A DNA stretch of 64,000 nt, from positions 87,297 through 151,296 of the forward strand of contig DATANV010000033.1 of assembly GCA_036266075.1 (NCBI GenBank), in the 5' to 3' direction. The DNA is from VRUE01 sp036266075 (lineage in GTDB: Bacteria; Actinomycetota; Thermoleophilia; Solirubrobacterales; 70-9). Under the pieces are notes generated by a model, which was not told the DNA's origin, searched no databases, and saw only the letters and a list, made by a program, of their open reading frames with translations. Below are positions 15,086-23,645 of this stretch, piece after piece. Position 1 is the first letter of the stretch. Each line of letters begins with the position of its first letter. Made by a program: the position numbers and the translations under genes.

Positions 15086-18000
15086 ATGCTCGCCTTGGCC
15101 GAATCGCAGGAACGCGTGGTCCGCCACGGCAAGGGGCCGCTGCTGGTGAGCGGCGCGGCCGGCAGCGGCAAGACCGAGGCGCTGGCCCGTCGCCTCGCCT
15201 GGCTGGCGGCAGCCGGGACCGAGGCGGAGCGGGTGCTGCTGCTCGCTGCCGCGCCCGCCACCGCCGAACGGTTGCAGGAGCGCGCCGACGCGCTGCTCGA
15301 CCGTCCCCGCGAGGAGCTCTGGATAGGCACCTGGGAGACGCTCGCCGAGCGCTTGCTGCGCGAACACGCGACCGCGGCCGGGCTCGACCCCTTCTTCGAC
15401 GTCCTCGGACCGGCGGAGCGGCTGGCGATGCTGCTCGACCGGCTCGACGACCTGCCGCTCCGCCACCACGACATCCGCGGCAACCCCGCCGGCCTCCTGG
15501 CGCGCCTGCTCGAGCAAATCGACGAGCTGAAGACCGGCTCGGAGCCCACGGATGCCGACCTCGCCGAGTTGGTCGCCGCCCACGACGAGATCCTCGCCGA
15601 CGCCTGCGCCCTCGACCGCGGCGACCTCTTCCTGACCCTCAACCGTCTCCTCCACGAGCGCCCAGAAGCTCGTCAGGCAATAGCGGACAGCTTCCGCTAT
15701 GTGATGGTCGACGAACTCGAGGACACCACCCCAGCTCAACGGGCAATCCTCGCGGCGCTGGCAGAAGAGAACCCGAACCACCTGTATGCCCTGGAGGAGG
15801 GACCAAACGTCTCGGCCGCGGATCCTGTCGCCGGGGTGGGGGGGTCCGACCGGTCGCTGGGCTTTTCGCCTGAGGAGGAAATCTCTCTCGAGGAGCCGGC
15901 GGGGCGAAAAACAGGACGCCGCTCCCGCTCGGACCCCCCCACCCCGACACCACCCGCGGACCTGCGTTTTTGGTGCTCCTCCGTTCACGCAGAGGTCGAG
16001 GTTGTTGTGCTGAGGGACAACTTCCGCGACCCGCCGATCCGCTTCTGGAGATGTACCAACGAGCGGGCCCAGGCACAGGCGGTGGCGCGCGAGGCGGAGC
16101 ATCTGCTGGCCACGGGCGCCGAGCCGGAGGCGATCTGCGTCCTGGTCGAGGACCCAACCGCCGGCGGCGGCGCGGTCGCGGCGGCAATGGAGGAGCGCGG
16201 CATCCCCTTCCACGTCTCCGGCCCGGCGGCGCTCTTCCAGCGGCCGGAGGTGCGCGACGCGATCGCCTGGCTGCGAGTGCTCGCCGACCCGGCGGACTCG
16301 GCGGCGGCGGCGCGAGCGCTGACGCGGCCGCCGATCGAGCTGCGCTCAGCCGACCTGGCGCGGCTGGCGACGATCTCCCGGCGGCGCAAGCTCGACATGG
16401 TCTCCGCCTGCGAGGCGGCGCTGGAGAGCCCGCAGATCCCGCCCGAGGCGCGCGAGCGAATCCAGGCCTTCCTCAAGCTCTACGGCGCGGCCTCGGCGGC
16501 GCTCGAGGAGCGCCGCGCCGACGTCTTCGTCCGCCGCCTGATCGAGGCGGTCGGGCTGCGCCGCCAGCGCCTCTTCGCCGCCCAACCGGAGGTCGCCGAG
16601 CGGCTGCTCGGGCTGGCGCGACTGGCCGAGCTGGCGGCCGCCTGGGCGCGGCGTCAGCCGCACAGCTCGACCCGCGACTTCATCCGCCATCTCAGCGCTG
16701 TCGCCGACGCGGGCGTCGAGCCGGCCGGGATCGCCGATCCGCCGGCGCCGGGAGCGGTGCGAGTGCTGGCCCGGCGCGCCGTCAAGGGGATGGAGTTCGA
16801 GCACGTCTTCGTCCTCGGCCTCGAGGACGACGCCGGCGTCGCGCGGATCGGCCGCCCCGCACGCGCCGGGCTGGTCCTCGCCCGGGTCGAGCGCGGCCGC
16901 GACCGCGAGGGTTCGCCCTCGCGCTTCTACGCCGCGGCCCTCGCCGCGGCGAACGGCGAGGAGGAGTCCCACGGCGAGGAGCTGTTCGGACCCGCCGAGG
17001 GCCTGCACGCGACCTACCGGATGCTGCGCGAGGAGGTGCTCGAGGCCTCCTGGCGCGCCGGGCGCGAGCTCTCGGAGCCGCGACTCGACACGGCGATCGA
17101 CGTCAACCGGGCGATCGCCCGCTACCTCGAGCTGCTGAAACTGGCGGCGCTCGCCCAGCGGCCGGGCGAAGAGTCGACCGGCGAGGCGCTGGAAGCCGTC
17201 AACGGGCTGCTGCGCCAGGTCGCCACGCCCGAGCAGCAGGCCGAGCTGGACGCCTCCGCGCTGGACGCCTACCTGCTCGACTCCGAGCGCGAGGGCGAGG
17301 CCCGCCGGCGCCTGATCGCCGCCCGCCGCGAGCCCTCGCTGGAGGCCTTCCTGCCGCGCCGCGGCGACGGCGCCCTCAGCCTCTCCGCCTCCGACCTCGA
17401 CCTCTACCTGACCTGCCCGCTGAAGTACAAGTTCGCGCGCGTCTTCGGCATCCCCCAGGAGCCGACGATCAACCAGCGTTTCGGGATCCTGATCCACAAC
17501 GTCCTGGAGCGCTTCCACAAGGAGGCGGCGGCCGGCGAGGAAGACACCTTCGAGCGGCTGATGGACCTCTTCGAGGCGGGCTGGCGGCGCACCGGCTTCG
17601 GCTCCAGCGACGACGAGCTGCAGTTCCGTGACCGGGCGCGCGAGGCGATGCGCCTCTACTGGGAGCGCGAGCGCGAGTCGGAGGGAGAACCGGTCTGGCT
17701 GGAGCGTAAGTTCGACATGCGGATCGGCGAGCATCACGTCCGCGGCCGGGTCGATCGAGTCGATCGCCTGCCCGGCGGCGGCTACGAGCTGATCGACTAC
17801 AAGACCGGCGAACGCAAGAGCGAGGCCGACCTGGAGAGCGACCTGCAGCTGGCGCTGTACCGGATCGCGGCACGCGAGGCCTGGGAGATCGAGGCCGACG
17901 CCGGCAGCTACTACTACGTCCTCGACGCCGAGAAGGTCGCGGCGCCGGTCCGTGCCGACGACGCCGAGCGGGTCGAACGCACCGTCCTGCAGGTCGGTGA

Positions 18001-18094
18001 GGGAGTGCTCGGCCAGGACTTCGAGCCGCGCCCCTCGCCCAGCGTCTGCAGCTGGTGCGACTACCGGCTGGTGTGCCCAGCAGCCGAGGGCTGA
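15086..18094 (+). CDS. UvrD/RecB-type helicase with C-terminal Fe-S PD-(D/E)XK nuclease
   Basis: A 1002-aa DNA repair protein of the AdnB/AddB type. Walker A GAAGSGKT is at residues 23-30; motif II reads YVMVDELEDTTPAQRAIL (residues about 205-222); NFRDPP and the later VKGMEFEHVFVLGLEDD are motifs IV and V/VI. The C-terminal domain (from about 765) starts SASDLDLYLTCPLKYKF, has the nuclease core YELIDYKTGE near 900, and ends CSWCDYRLVCP, giving four cysteines for an iron-sulfur cluster. Residues about 250-287 are encoded by a family A-like hairpin (15833-15945) exactly where helicase motif III (GD-x-DQ-x-I-x-x-FRGA) is expected; I cannot find that motif. Activity as a motor is therefore doubtful, although the frame stays open. 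Confidence 0.82.
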   Translation: MLALAESQERVVRHGKGPLLVSGAAGSGKTEALARRLAWLAAAGTEAERVLLLAAAPATAERLQERADALLDRPREELWIGTWETLAERLLREHATAAGLDPFFDVLGPAERLAMLLDRLDDLPLRHHDIRGNPAGLLARLLEQIDELKTGSEPTDADLAELVAAHDEILADACALDRGDLFLTLNRLLHERPEARQAIADSFRYVMVDELEDTTPAQRAILAALAEENPNHLYALEEGPNVSAADPVAGVGGSDRSLGFSPEEEISLEEPAGRKTGRRSRSDPPTPTPPADLRFWCSSVHAEVEVVVLRDNFRDPPIRFWRCTNERAQAQAVAREAEHLLATGAEPEAICVLVEDPTAGGGAVAAAMEERGIPFHVSGPAALFQRPEVRDAIAWLRVLADPADSAAAARALTRPPIELRSADLARLATISRRRKLDMVSACEAALESPQIPPEARERIQAFLKLYGAASAALEERRADVFVRRLIEAVGLRRQRLFAAQPEVAERLLGLARLAELAAAWARRQPHSSTRDFIRHLSAVADAGVEPAGIADPPAPGAVRVLARRAVKGMEFEHVFVLGLEDDAGVARIGRPARAGLVLARVERGRDREGSPSRFYAAALAAANGEEESHGEELFGPAEGLHATYRMLREEVLEASWRAGRELSEPRLDTAIDVNRAIARYLELLKLAALAQRPGEESTGEALEAVNGLLRQVATPEQQAELDASALDAYLLDSEREGEARRRLIAARREPSLEAFLPRRGDGALSLSASDLDLYLTCPLKYKFARVFGIPQEPTINQRFGILIHNVLERFHKEAAAGEEDTFERLMDLFEAGWRRTGFGSSDDELQFRDRAREAMRLYWERERESEGEPVWLERKFDMRIGEHHVRGRVDRVDRLPGGGYELIDYKTGERKSEADLESDLQLALYRIAAREAWEIEADAGSYYYVLDAEKVAAPVRADDAERVERTVLQVGEGVLGQDFEPRPSPSVCSWCDYRLVCPAAEG
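15833..15945. repeat. Hairpin element family A-like, copy inside helicase-nuclease gene
   Basis: Perfect 17-bp outer arms (15833-15849 with 15929-15945) and an inner stem TTTTCGCC (15863-15870) with GGCGAAAA (15903-15910). The order of parts, the T-run/A-run inner stem and the trailing GGACGCCGCTCC resemble family A at 1360-1472, but the TTAAC and GTACA boxes have diverged. It is 113 nt, the same length as copy 1, and reads through in frame. Confidence 0.65.
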
Positions 18095-18098
18095 GCCC

Positions 18099-18965
18099 TC
18101 AGTCGCCCTGCTGCCGCAGGAACCTCTGGAACTCGTTGGCGATCGAGTCGGCGGAGGGCAGGTCGGGGGCGTCTTCTCCCATCTGCTCCGTCTGCTCGGC
18201 CTCGATCCGCTCGACCAGGTCCGAGATCTCCGGGTTGGCGGCGACGGCGCGGCCGATCTGCTCTTCGTAGCTGGCGGTTTCCTCCTCGAGAGCAGTGGCG
18301 TCGACGGCGATCCCGGTCAGACCCTCGAGCCGCCGCAGCAGCGCCAGCGCCGCCTTCGGGTTGGGCACCGCGGCGACGTAGTGCGGGACCGCGGCCCACA
18401 GCGAGGCGGAGGAGATGCCGAGGTTGCGGCAGCAGTCATGGACGACGCCAACGATCCCGGTCGGGCCTTCGTAGTTGGAGCGCTGCAGGTCCAGCTCCTC
18501 GACCAGCTGCTCGTCCGAGGCGAGGCCGGTGATCGGCACCGGCAGGGTGTGGGAGACCTCGGCGACCAGGGCGCCGAGGGTGATCACCATCTCGACGCCG
18601 AGCGCGTCGGCGGCGGTCGCGATCGCCTCCGAGAACGTGCGCCAACGGAGGTTGGGCTCGGTGCCGTCGAAGAGCACGAGGTCGCGGTCGGCACCGGGAA
18701 CCCGCACCGCGACGAGGTTGTTCTGCGGCCACTCGATGTGGCGGGTCTGGCCCTCGCTGAGGATGATCGTCGGCCGGGTCGCCTGGAAGTCGAAGTAATC
18801 CTCGGGGTCGATCTCGGCGACCTCCTCGGCGTCGAAGGAGTCAGCGACCGCGGCCAGCGCGGCGGAGGCCGCCGAGGCGGCATCGTTCCAGCCGCGGAAC
18901 GCGCAGACGAGCACCGGCGAGCGCAGCTCGGGGACATCCGCGTGCCAGAGGAGCGAAGAATCCAC
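18099..18965 (-). CDS. PAC2 family protein
   Basis: A 288-aa soluble protein of the PAC2 (proteasome assembly chaperone 2-like) family: VLVCAFRGWNDAASAASAAL at the N-terminus, IDPEDYFDFQATRPTI, FDGTEPNLRWRTF, VITLGALVAEVSHTLPVPITGLASD, and SLWAAVPHYVAAVPNPKAALALLRRL are all family signatures. Function in bacteria is unsettled; actinobacteria that have proteasomes usually carry one or more copies, and an ATP-grasp link has been suggested. Start is GTG; TACGCT lies 6 nt upstream with no Shine-Dalgarno. The stop is 4 bp from the convergent helicase stop, with a small GAGGGCT/AGCCCTC stem over the junction. Confidence 0.88.
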   Translation of the reverse strand: MDSSLLWHADVPELRSPVLVCAFRGWNDAASAASAALAAVADSFDAEEVAEIDPEDYFDFQATRPTIILSEGQTRHIEWPQNNLVAVRVPGADRDLVLFDGTEPNLRWRTFSEAIATAADALGVEMVITLGALVAEVSHTLPVPITGLASDEQLVEELDLQRSNYEGPTGIVGVVHDCCRNLGISSASLWAAVPHYVAAVPNPKAALALLRRLEGLTGIAVDATALEEETASYEEQIGRAVAANPEISDLVERIEAEQTEQMGEDAPDLPSADSIANEFQRFLRQQGD

Positions 18966-18994
18966 GCTTTGAGCGTAGACGATGCCTGGCGGCG

Positions 18995-19366
18995 CTACGA
19001 CGGCGTGCTCAGGGCCCTGCGGAAGAGTCCGTAGGCGACGAAGAGGATCAGGGCCGCGAAGGAGAGTTCGAGCGCCCGCTGCGGGACCTCGTTGGCAACG
19101 ACGACGCCGATCAGCACGCCGAGCGGCGAGAGGACGCCGATCACGAGCGCGTCGCGCAGCCGCAGGTTGCCGTAGGCGTTCTGGCGGATCGCGCCGACCA
19201 GGGCGACAACGACGATCATCAGCAGCGAGGTCGACTCGCCCTCGACCTGGGTGAGGCCGAGGAAGACCGTCAGCGCCGGCACGAAGAGCACGCCGCCGCC
19301 GACCCCAACCAGCCCGCCGGCCAGCCCGCCGGCGAGTGCGATCAGCGCCGCCAGCAGCTCATCCAC
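18995..19366 (-). CDS. Half-size TauE/SafE family permease, subunit 2
   Basis: A 123-aa membrane protein corresponding to one half of a TauE/SafE (DUF81) sulfite/anion exporter. It starts with the repeat signature ALAGGLAGGLVGVGGGVLFVPAL and has about four hydrophobic helices. Full TauE proteins of about 250 aa contain two such halves; here each half is its own gene, with the partner immediately upstream (19376-19744, 9-nt gap). They likely assemble as a heterodimer. Substrate unknown. Confidence 0.8.
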   Translation of the reverse strand: MDELLAALIALAGGLAGGLVGVGGGVLFVPALTVFLGLTQVEGESTSLLMIVVVALVGAIRQNAYGNLRLRDALVIGVLSPLGVLIGVVVANEVPQRALELSFAALILFVAYGLFRRALSTPS

Positions 19367-19375
19367 GCGCCGGCC

Positions 19376-19744
19376 TCACTTGATCACCAGCTCGATCGCG
19401 ATTCCGACCAGCAGCAGGGCGAAGAGCAGCGAGACGGCGCGCTGCGGGATCCGCTGCTGGATCGCGGTGCCGAGCACGACGCCGAGGATCGCCGGGATCG
19501 AGAGCAGCAGCCCGGTGACGACGTGGACGTTGCCGTAGATGCCGCCCTGGGCGACCGCCCCGAGCAGGCCGATCAGGACTATCGCGCCGAGGCTGGTGCC
19601 GGTCGCGGCTCGCTCCCCGTAGCCGAACCAGAAGATCAGCAGGGGCACGATCACGGTGCCGCCGCCGACCCCGAAGAGACCGCTGAAGATGCCGGCCAAG
19701 GTGCCGATCGCGGCGAGCTTGAGCAGGCGCGCGTCCAGCGCCAT
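19376..19744 (-). CDS. Half-size TauE/SafE family permease, subunit 1
   Basis: A 122-aa membrane protein, first of the pair of TauE/SafE halves. The repeat motif is AGIFSGLFGVGGGTVIVPLLIFWFGY, followed by GTSLGAIVLIGLLGA and further hydrophobic helices ending IELVIK. The start overlaps no other gene; the trehalose-phosphatase gene diverges 60 bp away. The repeat motif and the internal RIPQRAVSLLFALLL stretch match its partner (EVPQRALELSFAALI), showing that the two halves are homologous, as the two repeats of one TauE protein are. Confidence 0.8.
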   Translation of the reverse strand: MALDARLLKLAAIGTLAGIFSGLFGVGGGTVIVPLLIFWFGYGERAATGTSLGAIVLIGLLGAVAQGGIYGNVHVVTGLLLSIPAILGVVLGTAIQQRIPQRAVSLLFALLLVGIAIELVIK

Positions 19745-19804
19745 CAGGCGGTCGCTGCGCCTCTGCCCGGCAACGTGCCCGTCACGCGGGCGATACTAGA
19801 TGCC

Positions 19805-20635
19805 GTGCCGACCGAACCGGGTACGCCCCGCGCCGCGCCGAGCCCGCTGGTCGAGGCACTGCGCGCCGACCTGGCTCGCAGCGCGGTCCTCACCGACGTC
19901 GACGGCACGCTGGCGCCGATCGTCGCGCGGCCGGAGCAAGCAGCGGTGCCGGCTGCGGCGAGCGAGGCGCTGCGGCGGCTGAGCGAGCGCTGCGCGCTGG
20001 TCGGCTGCATCTCCGGGCGGCGGGCGGCCGAGGCGCGGCGCCTGGTCGGCGTCGAGGAGATCGCCTACGCCGGCAACCATGGGCTCGAGCTGCTCCTGCC
20101 AGGAAGCGAATCGCCGCGGTTCGATCCGGCGCTGGCGGGAAGCGAGGGGTGGGCCGCCGGGCTCATCGCCGGGCTCGACTCGACGGAGCTGGCCGAAGCC
20201 GGCTTGCGGTTGGAGGACAAGGGGCCGATCCAGGCGCTGCACTGGCGCGGGGGCGGGGCTGGTGCGTCGGAGGAGCTGGCGGAGGCGCGAGCGCGGGAGA
20301 TCGCCGCGGCCGCCGAGCAGGCCGGCCTGGCCACGCACTGGGGGCGCAAGGTGCTGGAGCTGCGCCCGGCGGTGCCGATCGGCAAGGACGCCGCGGTCGA
20401 CGCGCTGCTCGGCGAGGCCCTGGTCGAAAGAGCGGTCTATGCCGGCGACGACAGCACCGACCTCGACGCCTTCCGGCGCCTGCGCGAGCTGCGCGAGGCG
20501 GGCGCCCTGGAGACCGCGCTCTGCGTCGGGATCGCCTCGCCGGAGGCGCCGCCCGGGCTGGTCGAGGGCGCCGACCTGACGGTCAAGGGCCCGCGCGGCT
20601 GGCTGCAGATCCTGCGCTGGCTGGCCGCCGCTTGA
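19805..20635 (+). CDS. otsB: Trehalose-6-phosphate phosphatase
   Basis: HAD-superfamily phosphatase (276 aa) that dephosphorylates trehalose-6-phosphate, last step of the OtsAB route to trehalose. Visible motifs are LTDVDGTLAPI (nucleophile Asp, general acid Asp), GCISGRRAAEARRLVG, IAYAGNHGLELLLPG, LELRPAVPIGKDAAVDALL and YAGDDSTDLDAFR (metal Asp). No otsA lies in this window. The GTG at 19805 is the first reasonable start; TACTAG is 5 nt upstream and no Shine-Dalgarno is seen. The next gene follows by 15 nt. Confidence 0.9.
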   Translation: MPTEPGTPRAAPSPLVEALRADLARSAVLTDVDGTLAPIVARPEQAAVPAAASEALRRLSERCALVGCISGRRAAEARRLVGVEEIAYAGNHGLELLLPGSESPRFDPALAGSEGWAAGLIAGLDSTELAEAGLRLEDKGPIQALHWRGGGAGASEELAEARAREIAAAAEQAGLATHWGRKVLELRPAVPIGKDAAVDALLGEALVERAVYAGDDSTDLDAFRRLRELREAGALETALCVGIASPEAPPGLVEGADLTVKGPRGWLQILRWLAAA

Positions 20636-20650
20636 GCGAGACTCTGCCCC

Positions 20651-21163
20651 GTGCCTTACACCGACCTGCTGCGGATCACCGTTTTCCTCACCGGCGCCGA
20701 GGCGACGGCGCTGGGGGCGATCACGGCGGTGGCCGCCGGGCGCGACCAGGACGGCCTGACGATTCTCGTCGCCGCCGTCTGGTGGCTGATCTCCCTTGCG
20801 TTGGGGCTCTACCTCGGGCGCGCCTCGCGGGCGGCCGACGGCGTTCGCGAGGCCCTCGCCCGCGCCCGAACCGCGACGGCGCTGCCGGAGGAGACGCCGG
20901 CTCGCATCGCCCTGATCCGCCTCTGGCCGATCGCCCTCACCGCGGTTGCCGCCGGCATCCTCGGAGTCGTCTTCCCCGGCGTCGCCGCGATCGGGGCCGG
21001 CTACGCGCTGCTGGTGGCCCTGGCGATGCGCACCCGCGAGGCCGCCGTTCTCGGCATCGAGCAGCGCGACGGGGTCAAGTTCTACGTGGTCCCGAATTCA
21101 GCTCTAAGGCCAATCGAGCTGGTACGCACCCCGGGATTGCGCTCAGATCGCTTGCACACCTGA
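20651..21163 (+). CDS. Membrane protein of unknown function
   Basis: A 170-aa protein with four likely transmembrane helices (LLRITVFLTGAEATALGAITAVAAG; LVAAVWWLISLALGLYLG; LWPIALTAVAAGILGVVFPGVAAIGAGYALLVALAM) and a C-terminal tail containing RDGVKFYVVPNSALRPIELVRTPGLR. The tail is the kind of short cytoplasmic segment conserved in uncharacterised actinobacterial membrane proteins. Follows otsB closely on the same strand and may be in its operon. I do not recognise the family. Confidence 0.75.
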   Translation: MPYTDLLRITVFLTGAEATALGAITAVAAGRDQDGLTILVAAVWWLISLALGLYLGRASRAADGVREALARARTATALPEETPARIALIRLWPIALTAVAAGILGVVFPGVAAIGAGYALLVALAMRTREAAVLGIEQRDGVKFYVVPNSALRPIELVRTPGLRSDRLHT

Positions 21164-21180
21164 AGGAGGAACAGGTACCC

Positions 21181-22905
21181 CTACCGCCCAAGCAATTTGG
21201 AGAAGTCCCGCCACCCGCGCGTATTGGCGACGTCTTTCGGCGTTAGCCAGGCGCGGCGTGCGGTGGCGACCGCGTAGGCCATGTTGCCGAGGGTGTCGAC
21301 GCCGTGGGCGTCGGTGTTGAGGACGATCGTCACGCCGGCCTCGACGGCGAGGCGAGCGTGGTGCTCGTTGAGGTCGCGGCGGTTGGGGTTGCCGTTGATC
21401 TCCAACAGGGTGCCGGTGCGGGCGGCCGCCTCGACCACCGCCTCGACGTCGATGCCGTAGGGCTCGCGGCGGCCGATCAGGCGACCGCTGAGGTGGCCGA
21501 TGCAGTCGACATTCGGGTTCTCCATCGCCGCCAGGACGCGCTCGGTCATTGCCGCTTCGGAAACCGAGAAGGAGGTGTGGACGCTGGCCACGACCCAATC
21601 GAGCGCGGCGACCAATTCGTCGGGGTAGTCGAGCGTGCCGTCGAGGCCGATGTTGATCTCCGAGCCGGCGAGCAGGCGAAAGCCGCGTTTGCCCCTGTTC
21701 CACTCGCGCACCTCCTCGATCCGCTGCCAGAGGCGCTCGCCGGTGACGTGGTCGCCGAAGCCGTGGCTGGCCGAGTGGTCGGTTACCGCCAGGTAGGCGT
21801 AGCCGCGCTCGCGGGCCGCGGCGGCCATCTCCTCGAGGGTGTTGCGCCCGTCGGAGAGGGTCGTGTGCGAGTGCAGGTCGCCGCGCACGTCCTCGAGCGA
21901 GACGAGGTCGGGCAGCTCCCCCTCGCGCGCCGCCCGCAGCTCGCCGCGGCCCTCGCGCAGCTCGGGCTCGATGTAGGCGTAACCGAGCCGCTCGTAGACC
22001 TCGGCCTCCTCGGCGCAGAGGGTGACGTCGCCGCTCTCGGCGTCGGTGATCCCGTGCTCGGAGACGGAGAGGCCGCGTGCGACCGCCGCTTCGCGCAGCT
22101 GCACGTTGTGCGCCTGCGAGCCGGTGAAGTGCTGCAGCAGGTTGCCGAAGGCGGCCGGAGGGACGATCCGCAGGTCGACTGAGATGCCGTTGTGCGTCTG
22201 GGCGCGCACACCATTCGGACCGGGGGTTCCGGCGGCGGCGATCAGCGGATGGCCGGCGAGGTGCTCGGCCAGCGCGGTCGGCTGCTCGGCGGTCGCGATC
22301 AGGTCGATGTCCTTGCAGGTCTCGGCCCAGCGTCGCACCGAGCCGGCCACCTCGACCCGGTTCGCGGCCGGGTGCTCGCGCAGCGTTGCGGCCAGCTCGG
22401 CGGCGATCGGCCGCACCGCCGAGAGCAGCAGGCGGCCGGGTCCCTCGCCCGGCTCGCCGAGCCGCTCGAGCGCCGCCAGCACGTTCTCCTCGGCCTTCGG
22501 CCCGAGCCCCTTGATGTCGCGGACGCGTTCCGCCTCGGCCGCCTGCTTGAGGTCCTCGAGCGAGGCGATGCCCAGCTCGTCGAAGAGCCGCCTTGCCGTT
22601 TTCGCGCCGACGCCGGGGACGCGGGTGACCTCGATCAGGGTCGGCGGGAACTTCGCCTTCAGCTTGACCGCGGCGGGGATCTCACCGGTCTCGATCAGCG
22701 CGTCGATCTTCTCGGCCAGCGTCTTGCCGACGCCGGGCAGCTCGGTCGCCCGCCCCTGCGCCGCCAGCTCGGCGACCGAGACGGGGCTTTCGCGGATCGC
22801 CTTGGCGGCCGCCGAGTAGGCGAGCACGCGGTATTTGACTGCGCCGTCAAGCTCGTAGAGAACACCCAGCTCTTCGAGGGCGGCGGCGATCTCGGCGTTG
22901 GTCAC
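21181..22905 (-). CDS. polX: DNA polymerase X family with PHP domain (PolX)
   Basis: Bacterial PolX (574 aa): an N-terminal beta-type polymerase and a C-terminal PHP 3'-5' exonuclease/phosphoesterase, used in base-excision repair and gap filling. Helix-hairpin-helix motifs ELPGVGKTLAEKI and RVPGVGAKTARRLFDELG are near residues 60-115; the nucleotidyl-transfer motif is EVAGSVRRWAETCKDIDLIATA (GS-x-RR and D-x-D) with SVDLRI supplying the third Asp. The PHP part shows DLHSHTTLSDG, VTDHSASHGFGDHV, SVHTSF and INGNPNRRDLNEHH, NTDAHGVDTLGNM. Start chosen at GTG (22905), which gives the usual M-T-N-A-E-I; a TTG three codons upstream is possible. Confidence 0.93.
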   Translation of the reverse strand: MTNAEIAAALEELGVLYELDGAVKYRVLAYSAAAKAIRESPVSVAELAAQGRATELPGVGKTLAEKIDALIETGEIPAAVKLKAKFPPTLIEVTRVPGVGAKTARRLFDELGIASLEDLKQAAEAERVRDIKGLGPKAEENVLAALERLGEPGEGPGRLLLSAVRPIAAELAATLREHPAANRVEVAGSVRRWAETCKDIDLIATAEQPTALAEHLAGHPLIAAAGTPGPNGVRAQTHNGISVDLRIVPPAAFGNLLQHFTGSQAHNVQLREAAVARGLSVSEHGITDAESGDVTLCAEEAEVYERLGYAYIEPELREGRGELRAAREGELPDLVSLEDVRGDLHSHTTLSDGRNTLEEMAAAARERGYAYLAVTDHSASHGFGDHVTGERLWQRIEEVREWNRGKRGFRLLAGSEINIGLDGTLDYPDELVAALDWVVASVHTSFSVSEAAMTERVLAAMENPNVDCIGHLSGRLIGRREPYGIDVEAVVEAAARTGTLLEINGNPNRRDLNEHHARLAVEAGVTIVLNTDAHGVDTLGNMAYAVATARRAWLTPKDVANTRGWRDFSKLLGR

Positions 22906-22958
22906 GTCTGGCAAGCTAGCGGTCGGAGGGAAGGCCCGACGGATTGCCGGGACCTCGC

Positions 22959-22975
22959 TATACTTTCTGAAGTAT
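22959..22975 (+). promoter_or_regulatory. Candidate promoter -10 and operator of trxA
   Basis: TATACT (22959-22964) is the best -10 hexamer before the thioredoxin gene, and it overlaps the inverted repeat ATACTT-TCTG-AAGTAT (22960-22975). A palindrome over a -10 box is a common repressor site; which regulator binds is unknown. The trxA GTG start follows 37 nt later with GGGAG at 10 nt. Confidence 0.4.
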
Positions 22976-23012
22976 TGAGAGCTGAACCTCGACTATTGGG
23001 AGACCGATACCA

Positions 23013-23339
23013 GTGACCGGCAAGCTCACCGACGTGACCGACGCCACCTTCAAAGCGGACGTGCTGGAGGCCGAAGGGCCCGTGCTCGTCGACTTCTGGG
23101 CGCCTTGGTGCGGTCCCTGCCGCGTCGTCCATCCCGTGCTCGAGGAGATCGACGCCGAGCGCGACGACCTGAAGATCGTCAGCCTCAACGTCGACGAGAA
23201 CCAGCAGACGGCGGCCCAGTACGAAGTCCTCTCGATCCCGACCCTGCTGCTCTTCAAGGACGGCGCGATCGCCAAGAAAGTCGTCGGGGCGATGCCCAAG
23301 CGGCGTCTCGAGGCCGAGCTGGAGCCGGCGCTCGCCTAG
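23013..23339 (+). CDS. trxA: Thioredoxin
   Basis: Small disulfide reductase (108 aa) with the canonical active site FWAPWCGPC (Cys33, Cys36), the cis-proline loop SIPTLLLFKDG and the usual C-terminal helix. It keeps cytoplasmic proteins reduced and is recharged by thioredoxin reductase. GTG start at 23013 with GGGAG 10 nt upstream. Likely transcribed from the promoter at 22959 together with the small tautomerase gene that follows 33 nt downstream. Confidence 0.93.
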   Translation: MTGKLTDVTDATFKADVLEAEGPVLVDFWAPWCGPCRVVHPVLEEIDAERDDLKIVSLNVDENQQTAAQYEVLSIPTLLLFKDGAIAKKVVGAMPKRRLEAELEPALA

Positions 23340-23372
23340 CGCGGCACAGCGCACGGACCTCACGCAGACGCG

Positions 23373-23552
23373 ATGCCGTTCGTCCACATCCACTGGTTCG
23401 AGGGCCGCAGCGACGAGCAGAAGGCGGAGATCGCCAAGCGGATCGAAGCGGCGCTGGTCGAGGTTGCCGGCGCCGCGCCCGAGCACTGCTGGGTGAAGTT
23501 CGACGACTCGCCGAGAACCGACTTCATCATCGGCGAGGCGGAGCCTCAGTAG
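23373..23552 (+). CDS. 4-oxalocrotonate tautomerase family protein
   Basis: A 59-aa protein starting M-P-F-V-H-I-H-W-F-E-G-R-S-D-E-Q-K, followed by AEIAKRIEAALVEVAGAAPEHCWVKF. After removal of Met the N-terminal proline (Pro1) would be the catalytic base of the 4-OT superfamily; length is typical for a monomer of this family, which forms hexamers. These enzymes tautomerise or hydrate unsaturated keto acids; the substrate is unknown. It follows trxA in the same direction. Its TAG stop is formed by the left arm of the hairpin at 23548-23650. Confidence 0.85.
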   Translation: MPFVHIHWFEGRSDEQKAEIAKRIEAALVEVAGAAPEHCWVKFDDSPRTDFIIGEAEPQ

Positions 23553-23645
23553 GTCCGGTGCCCCTCCCCAGGAGGCCGTCGCGCAGCTGATCGCTTGGGA
23601 TGCTTCGAGCGTGGTCCCTGAGCCTCCTGGGGAGGGGCACCGGAC

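Noticed and set aside
16060..18094. Complementary-strand frames inside the helicase-nuclease gene (for example 16346-17737)
   Set aside because: Shadows of the helicase coding sequence without motifs or ribosome-binding sites.
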